Shown one piece after another: positions 49,441 to 57,542 of a stretch of 64,000 nt of DNA. Every line of letters starts with the position of its first letter. The first letter of the stretch is position 1. The stretch is from Nitrospirae bacterium MYbin3 (GTDB lineage: Bacteria > Nitrospirota > Thermodesulfovibrionia > Thermodesulfovibrionales > Dissulfurispiraceae): NCBI GenBank assembly GCA_002753335.1, contig PEAD01000003.1, forward strand, positions 119,081 through 183,080. Reading direction: 5' to 3'. The position numbers and the translations under genes were made by a program. The notes beneath the pieces are model-generated. The model saw nothing but the letters and a program-made list of their open reading frames with translations, did not search any database and was not told the DNA's origin.

Positions 49441-50443
49441 GGGCGGAAAGCCCGAAAGGGTCCCTGTCACCCTTTTTGGTGGTGGGATGTGGTCTATAAA
49501 GGATTACGGAACCAGTTTTGAAGAGCTTTCCAATAATGTAGAAAAGATGGCTGATATGTGTATCGTGGAGGCAGAAAAGATTAAGAGCGACGTGGTGTAT
49601 GTGGGGTCGGGTTTTAATAATTTTCATATGATTGCGCTTGGTGAAAAGTTTGGGTGCGGCGTGAAATATCGGGAGATCGGCGCTCCTGATGTCACCTCTC
49701 ATTTTGTAAATTCAGAGGAAGATCTTGCCAAGCTCGATATGGATGATATTCATAAACATCCTGTTGTTAAGACCGTGATGGACGCCACAAGACTGGTAAA
49801 TCAAAAAATAGGCAAAAAGTATCTTGTTACCATGACCTGCTGGGGCCCATTTACGTTGGCTGCCCGCCTGGTTGGTGAAGAAACATTTATGAAGGCAACA
49901 TTTAAGAAGCCTGCCTTTGTCGAGAAGGCTGTAGATTTTTGCGCCGACCTTTTAATTAAGTTGTATGAACCATTGATTGCAGATGGCATGGAATGCATAA
50001 GCATAGCAGATCCGACCGCCTCTGGTGATTTAATAAACCCTAAACAGATGGGACGTTTTGCAGTGCCACCTTTAAAGAAGCTGAGCGACTGGGCCAAGTC
50101 GAAAAATGCCCATACAATACTTCATATCTGCGGCAATACAGGTGACCGTCTTGAGCAGTTTATAGACACCGGCTGCAGCGTTATCTTTTTCGATCAGAAA
50201 GTTGATATAGCAAAGGCGCGAGACGTTCTTTTCGGCAAGATGTGTTTTGGAGGTAACGTTGCTCCTGTGCATGTTCTGTTGAACAAGACCGCAGCGGATG
50301 TAGAACAGGCCTGCAAAGAGGTTATAGAAATAGCCGGCAAGGATGGCGGCTTTATATTGGTTCCGGGCTGCGATATCCCACCTACAATAAGTTTTGAAAA
50401 TATTAAGATGTTTCACGATGTTGCGTTGAACTGGAAATATTGA
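49400..50443 (+). CDS. Zinc methyltransferase, MtaA/UroD family (copy 1)
   Basis: A 347-residue TIM-barrel protein of the uroporphyrinogen-decarboxylase superfamily. Zinc ligands of the MtaA/MtbA/CmuA methyltransferase branch are present: H242-x-C244 in LHICGN and C324 in VPGCDIPP. True UroD lacks these. In the family the zinc activates a thiol (CoM in MtaA) for methyl transfer from methylcobalamin; some members instead demethylate O-methyl substrates onto a corrinoid. GGAGG precedes the start at 49400. It lies in one transcription unit with the second copy, the corrinoid protein and the MtrH-like protein, whose methyl groups it could take or supply. A WGPFTLA motif near residue 148 is shared with copy 2. 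Confidence 0.88.
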   Translation: MSMTPREIVLKAFEGGKPERVPVTLFGGGMWSIKDYGTSFEELSNNVEKMADMCIVEAEKIKSDVVYVGSGFNNFHMIALGEKFGCGVKYREIGAPDVTSHFVNSEEDLAKLDMDDIHKHPVVKTVMDATRLVNQKIGKKYLVTMTCWGPFTLAARLVGEETFMKATFKKPAFVEKAVDFCADLLIKLYEPLIADGMECISIADPTASGDLINPKQMGRFAVPPLKKLSDWAKSKNAHTILHICGNTGDRLEQFIDTGCSVIFFDQKVDIAKARDVLFGKMCFGGNVAPVHVLLNKTAADVEQACKEVIEIAGKDGGFILVPGCDIPPTISFENIKMFHDVALNWKY

Positions 50444-50507
50444 TCCCGAGGGGAGGTGAAGAGCAAGGGCAAAAGGGAGTCTATGACCCCGTGAGTGGGG
50501 AGGTAAA

Positions 50508-51014
50508 ATGGGACTTTTGGATCGCATTAAAAATTTTCTGGCCGGAGAGCCGGACATTAAAGCAGAGGAGGAAAAGAGTATGGCGATGACTGCAGAACAA
50601 GTAAATGAGTACATGAAAGAGAAGTGCGGGTTTGTGCCGAGGATGTTTCAGATAATTAACACGGTAACACCTGATCCGGGCAAGACTTTTGCTGATTTTT
50701 ATGCGAGTATCTTCGGCGACGGCGCTCTTTCGAGGAAGCACAAAGAGCTTATGTTCATGGCGGGTGGAGTTGCTTACTGTTCACCGCGCTGCATAATTCA
50801 TGTCATCCCTGCCGCCAATGCAGGAGCGACATGGAATGAGGTTTTTGAGGCTGCTGCTGTCGGAATGATACTGGGCGGCTTTGTTCCTGGCGGCCCCGGC
50901 ATACCATACGCATTTGAGTATGCTCTTAAGTGCCTCGATATATTCGATAAGTACAAAAAAGGCGAGAAGTGGGAATATCTTCCATCTCCTAAATTCGACC
51001 ACGGCGTATTCTAA
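50508..51014 (+). CDS. Carboxymuconolactone-decarboxylase/AhpD-like protein
   Basis: A 168-residue helical protein. The core (about 65-145) follows the CMD fold: SRKHKELMFMAGGVAYCSPRCIIHV, then GATWNEVFEAAAVGMILGG. The cysteine site is C91-x3-C95-x2-H98, whereas AhpD-type enzymes have C-x2-C-x3-H, so the redox or proton-relay role may differ. GGGGAGG lies before the start. The upstream gap contains a CCCC/GGGG hairpin overlapping that site. Such proteins recur in anaerobic methyltransferase clusters without a known job. A thiol-disulfide role would suit the neighbouring CoM and Hdr genes (inference). Confidence 0.7.
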   Translation: MGLLDRIKNFLAGEPDIKAEEEKSMAMTAEQVNEYMKEKCGFVPRMFQIINTVTPDPGKTFADFYASIFGDGALSRKHKELMFMAGGVAYCSPRCIIHVIPAANAGATWNEVFEAAAVGMILGGFVPGGPGIPYAFEYALKCLDIFDKYKKGEKWEYLPSPKFDHGVF

Positions 51015-51135
51015 GGACAGGGAAAAAGCGTGTGCCGGATTAGTTCGGTGCACGCCCCAAAATAAAAGGGGCAGCGCCTCATGCAAAGGCAACTGCCCGT
51101 GAGAATAAGATACAAAAATATTTTAGCATAAGTTA
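51015..51135 (+). other. Structured intergenic region before the MtrH-like gene
   Basis: The gap holds a ten-pair hairpin (GCGTGTGCCG at 51028-51037 with CGGTGCACGC at 51046-51055, two G-T wobbles). A CCCC (51055-51058) can pair with GGGG (51068-51071). A GGGCAG (51069-51074) can instead pair with CTGCCC (51093-51098). The last two pairings exclude each other, as in attenuators or riboswitches. No known riboswitch class is recognised. Confidence 0.4.
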
Positions 51136-52113
51136 ATGATGAAAGGAGATAGAATGTTCAGTTTTCAGAAAGAACAAAAGGTTTTCAACTTTAGCGGCAT
51201 TCCGGTCGGCGGCCAGCCGGGCGAAAACCCGCCGCTTATGATAGCCTCGCTTTTTCACAATAAAGACAGCGTAAGCAAGACCGACCGCAAGGGCAATTTT
51301 GATCGTGAGGGAACAAAGGCGATGCTTGCGAAGATGGAGGAACTGTCCGAGGCTACAGGTGTGCCTGCGATGGTTGCGATGGTTGCCAACAGCCCTGAAG
51401 AAGCCAAGACATATATTGATTTTTATCTGGAATCCACCAAAATGCCTTTTGGCATAGATATGTGGGTGGCTGAGCAGCGTGCCAGGGCGACCGAGTATGT
51501 GGCGCAGCTTGGGGTGCAGGACAAATTTCTTTACAACAGCATCACCCCTTGGGATAAGGATATCAAGGGACAGGTTCAAAGGCTGAAGGACTTGGGAATA
51601 AAGCATGTTGTGATACAGGCTTTTGATGATAAAGACCAGTCTCCTGCTGGAAGAGTAACTTCGCTCGAATCTATCATGTCTCAGGGCGCCGATTCATTTG
51701 AGACGATAATTGTGGATACCTCGGTTATGAACATGCCGTCAACCTCATTTTCTCTTGTAGCCAATAGGATGATAAAAGAGAAGTATGGTCTGCCCTGCGG
51801 AGGCGCATATTCAAACGGCACTCACATGTGGGGCGAGATTAAGCAGAAATGGGGACTCGACGGGTTCAAGGCTATGGATGCTGTTGTTCAGGGAATGGGT
51901 TCTGCGCTTTGGTCCGATTTTAACTTCTGCGGTCCGGCGATTACGGCTCCGCGCGTTTTCCCTGCAGTTGCCAGCGCTCACATTCTGCTATCAACGCTTG
52001 TATATGACGAAACAGGAAATATTTATGACAATCCAAACCTGCCTATCAGAAAACATTTTGCCGACTTCATAACAAAAATGCAGGAAGGCGGCGGCAGGAA
52101 AAAAGCCAAATAA
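51136..52113 (+). CDS. MtrH-family methyltransferase
   Basis: A 325-residue protein matching subunit H of archaeal methyl-H4MPT:CoM methyltransferase and its bacterial homologues: MFSFQKEQKVFNFSGIPVGGQPGENPPLMIASLFH at the start (read as MtrH's FRFDKEQ..GGQPGE), a TIM-barrel core with LYNSITP and SYSNGTHMW-like loops. In methanogens MtrH moves methyl from tetrahydromethanopterin to the corrinoid of MtrA; bacterial relatives move methyl between corrinoid proteins and tetrahydrofolate. The other Mtr subunits (MtrA-G) are absent, so this is a soluble system without the sodium-pumping complex. AAAGGAG precedes the start; ATG 51154 (MFSF...) is the likely initiator and the 51136 codon is the longer option. 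Confidence 0.88.
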   Translation: MMKGDRMFSFQKEQKVFNFSGIPVGGQPGENPPLMIASLFHNKDSVSKTDRKGNFDREGTKAMLAKMEELSEATGVPAMVAMVANSPEEAKTYIDFYLESTKMPFGIDMWVAEQRARATEYVAQLGVQDKFLYNSITPWDKDIKGQVQRLKDLGIKHVVIQAFDDKDQSPAGRVTSLESIMSQGADSFETIIVDTSVMNMPSTSFSLVANRMIKEKYGLPCGGAYSNGTHMWGEIKQKWGLDGFKAMDAVVQGMGSALWSDFNFCGPAITAPRVFPAVASAHILLSTLVYDETGNIYDNPNLPIRKHFADFITKMQEGGGRKKAK

Positions 52114-52133
52114 CGAAAGGAGAATTTCATTCG

Positions 52134-53162
52134 ATGAATTCAAGAGAAAGGGTTTTAAAGGTTTTTAAGGGAGAGCAGGTTGACCGTGTTCCATGTTTCA
52201 GCGGTATGGGCAATATAACGGAGGCAGCAATAAACCAGCTGGGATATAAATTTGCGGGCATCCATCTTGACGCAAAAATGATGGCAGAGACCGCAGCATC
52301 AACATACAAGATGTTCGGCCTTGAGTGCGGCGTAGTTCCTGTAGATCTTTGTGTAGAGGCCGAGGCGCTCGGCTGTGTAATCAATGTCTATCCGCAGGCC
52401 GAAGGCATACTCTATCCCACCATAAAAGAAAAGCTTATACACAACGAAGGCGAGATGGATTCGGTAAATATTCCGGCTGACCTTGGATCAAGGGGCAGAG
52501 TGCCTCTGCTGATGGAGGCTATTAAACTGATGAAGGCTGACATAGGCAGCGATGTTGCTGTCGGCTCTTATGTATTGGGTCCATTTACTTTGGCTGGGCA
52601 GATAATGGAGCTTAATGACCTTCTTAAGCTGTCATTTAAAAAAGCGGACAAAGTGGCTAAACTGCTCGACCTTATGGCTGACGCCATAATAGTAGTGGCA
52701 AAAGAGTATGAGAAGGCCGGCATTGATTACATCACAGTGCGAGAGATGGGCGCCACTTCTGATGTTCTCAGCCCGAGGGTATTTAAAAACCTGATAATGC
52801 CTCCGCTCCAAAAGATAAGCAAGGAGCTTAAGGTGTTTTCGGTGCTTCATATCTGCGGCAAGACCAACGATATAGTTATTCCTATGGCCGAGGCCGGATA
52901 TACGGCTATCAGTGTAGAGCAGAAGAACGATGTTGCAGAGACGAGGAAAAAACTTGGCCCCGGAGCGATTATTTTCGGAAACTACGATCCCTACAATGTC
53001 CTTGTTTCTGGCACCGAAGATCTTGTGAGGAGTACCATGCGAAAATGCATAGACGATGGAGTGAGTGCGATATGGCCAGGCTGCGATATATGGCCTACTG
53101 TTCCACCCCAGAACATGAAGGCTATGATGGATGAAACCATAAAATACGGAGGTAAAAGCTAA
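52134..53162 (+). CDS. Zinc methyltransferase, MtaA/UroD family (copy 2)
   Basis: A 342-residue paralogue of the 49400 gene but clearly diverged. It keeps the zinc ligands H239-x-C241 (LHICGK) and C317 (IWPGCDIWP) and the LGPFTLAGQ motif near 148-156. The TYKMFGLECGVVPVD segment and the AISVEQK strand resemble methylcobamide:CoM methyltransferase MtaA. AAAGGAG precedes ATG 52134. The corrinoid protein gene starts inside its stop codon (TAATG), so the two are translationally linked. It is the better candidate of the pair for methyl transfer between this corrinoid and a thiol such as CoM; the substrate is not provable from sequence. Confidence 0.88.
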   Translation: MNSRERVLKVFKGEQVDRVPCFSGMGNITEAAINQLGYKFAGIHLDAKMMAETAASTYKMFGLECGVVPVDLCVEAEALGCVINVYPQAEGILYPTIKEKLIHNEGEMDSVNIPADLGSRGRVPLLMEAIKLMKADIGSDVAVGSYVLGPFTLAGQIMELNDLLKLSFKKADKVAKLLDLMADAIIVVAKEYEKAGIDYITVREMGATSDVLSPRVFKNLIMPPLQKISKELKVFSVLHICGKTNDIVIPMAEAGYTAISVEQKNDVAETRKKLGPGAIIFGNYDPYNVLVSGTEDLVRSTMRKCIDDGVSAIWPGCDIWPTVPPQNMKAMMDETIKYGGKS

Positions 53163-53845
53163 TGGCAGACGACGCAAAGAAAAAAGAGATTTACGAAAAA
53201 CTCAGAAACGGTGTTATCCAGTATGACGAAGACGCCTGCAAGGAAGGAGCGCAGGAGGCTATAGACGCCGGTCTTGATGCGAATGAGGCTATATTTGACG
53301 GCCTTGTTTCGGGTATGGAAGAGGTGGGCAGGCTGTTTGAGGCACAGGAATATTTTGTTCCCGAAATACTGATGTGTGCCGACGCGCTCTACGCAGGGCT
53401 TGATATTCTGAAGCCGCACTGCAAGCAGATGGACCTTGGCGTAAAAGGCTCGGTGGTTATTGGAACTGTTGAAGGCGATGTGCATGATATAGGAAAGAAC
53501 CTTGTTAAGATGATGTTTGATGTTGCAGGATTTAATGTTTATGACTTGGGCAGGGATGTTCCGCTCGACAAGTTTGTTGAAGAACAGCTGAAGACCGATT
53601 CAGAACTCGTCTGCCTTTCTGCAATGATGACCACTTCTATGGTCGGTATGCCTAAGGTTATCGAGAAGATAAAAGAGAAAAACCCAAACTGCATGATAAT
53701 GATCGGCGGCGCGCCTACATCAAAGGAGCTTGCTGACAAATGGGGTGCTGACGGCTATGCCGAAGACGCAAGCAATGCGCTGAAAGAGGCTATTAAAATG
53801 GTGGCTTTCCTCAAGAAACTGAGGGACGAGAAGCTGAAAAAATAA
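53162..53845 (+). CDS. Corrinoid (B12-binding) methyl carrier protein
   Basis: A 227-residue protein of the MtaC/MtbC/MttC type. A four-helix cap (about 5-90; VSGMEEVGRLFEAQEYFVPEILMCADAL) precedes a Rossmann B12 domain. D106-x-H108-x-x-G111 (GDVHDIGKN) supplies the lower axial His, and LSAMMTTSM and IGGAPTS close the cofactor pocket. It carries a methyl group on cobalt between the zinc methyltransferases and the MtrH-like protein. Its start overlaps the preceding stop by one base. Oxidised cobalt must be reduced by the activator encoded at 54522. Confidence 0.95.
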   Translation: MADDAKKKEIYEKLRNGVIQYDEDACKEGAQEAIDAGLDANEAIFDGLVSGMEEVGRLFEAQEYFVPEILMCADALYAGLDILKPHCKQMDLGVKGSVVIGTVEGDVHDIGKNLVKMMFDVAGFNVYDLGRDVPLDKFVEEQLKTDSELVCLSAMMTTSMVGMPKVIEKIKEKNPNCMIMIGGAPTSKELADKWGADGYAEDASNALKEAIKMVAFLKKLRDEKLKK

Positions 53846-53849
53846 AACA

Positions 53850-54509
53850 TTGGTTGATGCTGCCCCGCTCAAACAACTGCTCAAGAAAGAAGGAGCGGCC
53901 CTTGTCGGCATAGGCGATATCTCAAAGGCTCTGCCGCGTGAGATAAGGCATCTGAACCGAGGTGTTGCTATTGCTGTGAATCGTGGGTTGAACAAAGACA
54001 GCATAGATCTTTTGTGCGGGCTTCAGAGAAGTGCTGAGGACTGGATAAGAGAGTTGGGCTTTAAAAATCTATCAATCCCTCCTGACTCGGACAGGCGAAC
54101 AGGGAAGCTGATAACAAGGCTTTATAAACTGTTCTGCCATAAGACGGCAGCAACCTGTTCAGGGCTTGGATGGATAGGCAAAAACGGTCTCATAATCAAC
54201 AGCCGCTACGGCTCACAACTGTCTTGGGCAACTGTGCTTACCGATGCGCCGCTGAAAACGGATAAGGCTATAACCGACTCTGAATGCGGTGATTGCGAAC
54301 TCTGTGTTAAGCATTGCCCATCAGGGGCTTTAAAAGGCGGCAAATGGTCTCTGTCAGATCCATTAAAGCAGATGGTTTATTACGACAGATGCAAGGCATT
54401 AAAGAGCAACAGGCAAAGGTTTGACGAAAAGCCCAACTGCGGGCTGTGCGTTACTATCTGCCCTTATTCAAGGAAGAGCAGGAAAAAATCTATGAAGGAA
54501 AAAATATAG
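53850..54509 (+). CDS. QueG-like double [4Fe-4S] protein
   Basis: A 219-residue protein from TTG 53850. The N-terminal part resembles the epoxyqueuosine reductase fold (RGVAIAVNRGL, TCSGLGWIGKNGLIINSRYGSQLSWATVLTD). Two [4Fe-4S] sites follow: C146-x2-C149-x2-C152-x3-C156, and C181 with C197-x2-C200-x3-C204. It is about 100 residues shorter than QueG. It lies between the corrinoid protein and its activator, so electron delivery to the corrinoid, or chaperoning of it, is more likely than tRNA modification (inference). Confidence 0.78.
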   Translation: MVDAAPLKQLLKKEGAALVGIGDISKALPREIRHLNRGVAIAVNRGLNKDSIDLLCGLQRSAEDWIRELGFKNLSIPPDSDRRTGKLITRLYKLFCHKTAATCSGLGWIGKNGLIINSRYGSQLSWATVLTDAPLKTDKAITDSECGDCELCVKHCPSGALKGGKWSLSDPLKQMVYYDRCKALKSNRQRFDEKPNCGLCVTICPYSRKSRKKSMKEKI

Positions 54510-54521
54510 GAGGATTTATAG

Positions 54522-56513
54522 ATGGCGCAAAAATTCAAGGTGATATTTCAGCCTGCAGGCAGGCGGGGAGAGATAGAAGAAGGCACAACAATACTTAAGG
54601 CGGCGCAGCAGTTAGGCGTTGACCTCGAAGCGCTTTGCGGAGACAAGAAGGTCTGCGGCAAATGCAAGGTCAGGATAGAGGAGGGATATTTTGAAAAGGA
54701 CAATCTTGAGTCGGGCATGGCGCATATCACGCCGCTTGAGCCCACAACTGATGAGCTTAAGCATATCAAGCCCGAAGACGGTCCGGGCATAAGGCTGGCC
54801 TGCTCCTGCGAGATACACGGCGACCTGAAAGTTTTTGTGCCTGAACGTTCCAGAGCAGGAAAGCAGGTGGTGCGTAAAGCGGCCAAAGATATTATTATCG
54901 CTCTCGACCCGGCAGTCAAAAAATACACGCTGACGCTCACGCCGCCTACTCTGCATGACATGACCACCGGGGATTACGAGCGAATTGCAGCTGCTATGGA
55001 AAAGGACTACGGACTGAAGGGCCTTAAATTCGACTACTTGACGCTTAGGAGCACGCAGGATGCCTTGCGGGAAGGCGAATGGACGATTACCGTAACTGTA
55101 TGGATGGACAAAGAGATAGTGAAGGTTGAGCCCGGACATGTGGATGTCTGCTACGGCCTTGCTGTAGATGTAGGCACAACCACCTGTGTAGGCTATCTTT
55201 GCGATCTTAGTACAGGCAAGGTTATCAACACTGAATCGATGATGAACCCTCAGGTGCCTTACGGAGAAGATGTAATGTCGCGCATAACTTATGCGATGAC
55301 CAACCCGGAAGGGCTCAAAACCATGCAGGACGCCATTATAACCGGCTTGAACGAAATAATAGACAAAGTAGTAAGCGAGGTAAGGAAAGACGGAGCAAAT
55401 CCCGGATATTCTATTGACGATCTGACGATAGTCTTTAATACCGCGATGCACCATATCTTTCTCGGCATGAATCCGACATATATAGGCCGTTCACCCTTCA
55501 TACCTGCGGTGCAGCAATCTCTCGACATTAAAGCCCGTGATTTAGGGCTGCGCATCAATCCCGGTTCCTACATTCATGTGCTTCCTATAGAAGCCGGCTT
55601 TGTGGGTGCAGACAATGTGGGTGTTTTGATAGCTCAGGAGCCGTATAATCAGGACGAGAATGTTCTGATTATTGACATAGGAACCAATGGAGAACTTCTG
55701 CTCGGAAATAAAAATAGGGTTTGCTCTACATCATGCGCTACAGGACCGGCGTTTGAAGGCGCGCAGATAAAGTTCGGCATGAGGGCTGCGCCGGGCGCTA
55801 TAGAAAAAGTGAAAATAGATTACGAGACAAAAGAGCCTAAATATAAGGTTATCGGCAAGGCGGACTGGCACACTCATATTGAAGGTAAGATTAATGCCAA
55901 AGGCATATGCGGTTCGGCCATAATTGATGTGATTGCAGAGATGTGCAAGGCAGGCATAATCGACAAGACCGGCAAGTTCGTTATGGATATTGGCACGAAC
56001 AGGGTCAGAAAAGATGCTGAAGGTAAGCCTGAATATGTGCTTGCATGGGCTGAAGAAACCTCTATAAATGCTGACATAACGGTTACGCAGGGCGATGTCA
56101 GGGCGCTTCAGTTGGCCAAAGGCGCGCTGTACTGCGGCGCAAAGCTTATGATGAAAAAGATGGGCATAGAAAAACTGGACAGGGTTGAGCTTGCAGGCGC
56201 CTTCGGCAGCCATATTGACAGGGAGGCATCTTTGACGCTGGGCATGTTCCCTGATGTTCCGATCGACAAGGTTGTTGTTGTCGGAAATGCTGCTGGTGAC
56301 GGCGCCCGGATGGCTCTTCTGAACAAAGGCAAGAGGATTGAGGCGGATGAACGCGCACGCTGGGTCGAGTTTGTGGAGATCGCAACAGACCCGACATTTG
56401 AGAAAGAATTCATGCAGGCTATGCACATTCCGCACATGAAGGACAAATATCCGAACCTAAAGGCGCTGCTCGAGGAGCAAAAGGCGCCGATGGCGGCCAA
56501 TATCAAGGGTTAG
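54522..56513 (+). CDS. Corrinoid reductive activator, RACo type (ASKHA ATPase with ferredoxin domain)
   Basis: A 663-residue protein. The N-terminal [2Fe-2S] ferredoxin domain (1-105) has C39, C45, C48 and C94. A linker domain and a large ASKHA-type ATPase region follow (from about 205; LAVDVGTTTCVGYL, LIIDIGTNGELLLG, CATGPAFEGAQI, AGAFGSHID). RACo proteins reduce inactive Co(II) corrinoid to Co(I) using ATP. AGGAGG precedes the start. It directly follows the corrinoid protein and QueG-like genes, as expected for an activator of that corrinoid. Confidence 0.94.
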   Translation: MAQKFKVIFQPAGRRGEIEEGTTILKAAQQLGVDLEALCGDKKVCGKCKVRIEEGYFEKDNLESGMAHITPLEPTTDELKHIKPEDGPGIRLACSCEIHGDLKVFVPERSRAGKQVVRKAAKDIIIALDPAVKKYTLTLTPPTLHDMTTGDYERIAAAMEKDYGLKGLKFDYLTLRSTQDALREGEWTITVTVWMDKEIVKVEPGHVDVCYGLAVDVGTTTCVGYLCDLSTGKVINTESMMNPQVPYGEDVMSRITYAMTNPEGLKTMQDAIITGLNEIIDKVVSEVRKDGANPGYSIDDLTIVFNTAMHHIFLGMNPTYIGRSPFIPAVQQSLDIKARDLGLRINPGSYIHVLPIEAGFVGADNVGVLIAQEPYNQDENVLIIDIGTNGELLLGNKNRVCSTSCATGPAFEGAQIKFGMRAAPGAIEKVKIDYETKEPKYKVIGKADWHTHIEGKINAKGICGSAIIDVIAEMCKAGIIDKTGKFVMDIGTNRVRKDAEGKPEYVLAWAEETSINADITVTQGDVRALQLAKGALYCGAKLMMKKMGIEKLDRVELAGAFGSHIDREASLTLGMFPDVPIDKVVVVGNAAGDGARMALLNKGKRIEADERARWVEFVEIATDPTFEKEFMQAMHIPHMKDKYPNLKALLEEQKAPMAANIKG

Positions 56514-56834
56514 ATGACGAAGGTCAGAATAAATCCGGGAGCCTGCGGGCTCCCGGCTGTCGTAGAGATAGAGAAGAAGGACTCAAAGACTTACGCTCTT
56601 AAGGTCACCTCCGAATGCCCGATGGTAGAAAAATTGGGAGCGGAGGTTCCGGAGCTTACGATGATGGATGCTTTTAAAAGATTTCAGGACAATCCTGTTT
56701 ATTCAAAAGGTGCGATATGTCTGAAGCATGTTGCCTGTCCTGTACCGTCCGGAATATTGAAGGCGCTGGAGGTTGAGGCTGGGCTGAATGTGCCGAAGGA
56801 CGCAAGTATAGTATTTGAAAAGAAATTAGGTTAA
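56514..56834 (+). CDS. Four-cysteine small protein of unknown function
   Basis: A 106-residue protein whose ATG directly follows the activator's stop codon. Cysteines C11 (PGACG), C35 (SECPMV), C69 and C75 (KHVACPVPSG) suggest a metal or Fe-S site or a thiol function. The segment HVACPVPSGILKALEVEAGL is distinctive, and similar small proteins are remembered from anaerobic and methanogen genomes with no assigned role. The tight placement between corrinoid-activation and HdrE/D-like genes implies a part in methyl or disulfide chemistry. Confidence 0.7.
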   Translation: MTKVRINPGACGLPAVVEIEKKDSKTYALKVTSECPMVEKLGAEVPELTMMDAFKRFQDNPVYSKGAICLKHVACPVPSGILKALEVEAGLNVPKDASIVFEKKLG

Positions 56835-56843
56835 ACTGGGAAG

Positions 56844-57542
56844 GTGAATCTGACCGGCATTATCCTGACATCCGCTTTATATATTGCGCTGCTTTTTTTT
56901 ATTGGTGGAGTAATAGGACGTCTTATTATTTACTCAGAAGTTTCTACCGCAAATGGGACGCATAGTTTAAAGCGCCGTCCTCTATTTTTTTCGAGGATGT
57001 CGTCTATATTTTCGGAACTGTTTTTGCTTAAAAGGCTTATGAAGGCCAATCCTTTGCTTTGGGTCGGAGAGTGGCTGTTTCACATCTCTTTTGCTTTTGT
57101 TCTTTTGAGGCATCTGCGTTATTTTATTGAGCCTGCGCCTGCGTGGCTTTTCGATTTCGATGTGTTTGGAATTATTTCGGGATTCATGCTTTTTTCCTCT
57201 CTGGTCTTTATTCTTGCGGTTAAGATGTTTATTGAAAGGGCTTATTTTTCTTCGTATAATTTTTCTTTGCTCGCACTGCTTGTTTTTATCAGCGTGACAG
57301 GGCTTTTGATGAACATGATTCTTAAAACCGATCTTGTCGAGATAAAGTTTTTCGCGATGGGAATAGCAACTTTTACGCCTCAGTCTTTACCAGTCAGCAG
57401 TATCTTTTTTACTCATTTTTTCTCCTTTATTATTTTTATTTTGCTTTTGCCTAGCCATATTTTTACTGCTCCAATAACTATATTAGAAGCCTTCAGGCGA
57501 GATGAAGATATTAAGACGATAATGCATGATGAAAAAAAATAA
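56844..57542 (+). CDS. HdrE-like membrane cytochrome b subunit
   Basis: A 232-residue membrane protein from GTG 56844 with five predicted helices (about 7-30, 72-93, 105-128, 138-160 and 185-207). His pairs H80/H90 and H191/H205 match the heme ligand pattern of NarI-type subunits. In HdrDE, DsrMK and similar complexes this subunit passes electrons between quinone or methanophenazine and the Fe-S subunit. The next gene overlaps its 3' end by 17 bases and encodes the HdrD-like partner. It fits HdrE in size (family about 230-270 residues). Confidence 0.82.
   Translation: MNLTGIILTSALYIALLFFIGGVIGRLIIYSEVSTANGTHSLKRRPLFFSRMSSIFSELFLLKRLMKANPLLWVGEWLFHISFAFVLLRHLRYFIEPAPAWLFDFDVFGIISGFMLFSSLVFILAVKMFIERAYFSSYNFSLLALLVFISVTGLLMNMILKTDLVEIKFFAMGIATFTPQSLPVSSIFFTHFFSFIIFILLLPSHIFTAPITILEAFRRDEDIKTIMHDEKK

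Noticed and set aside
51136..52113. Full Mtr complex (MtrA-H)
   Set aside because: Only the H-type subunit is present; no membrane MtrCDE or MtrA-like gene is in the window.
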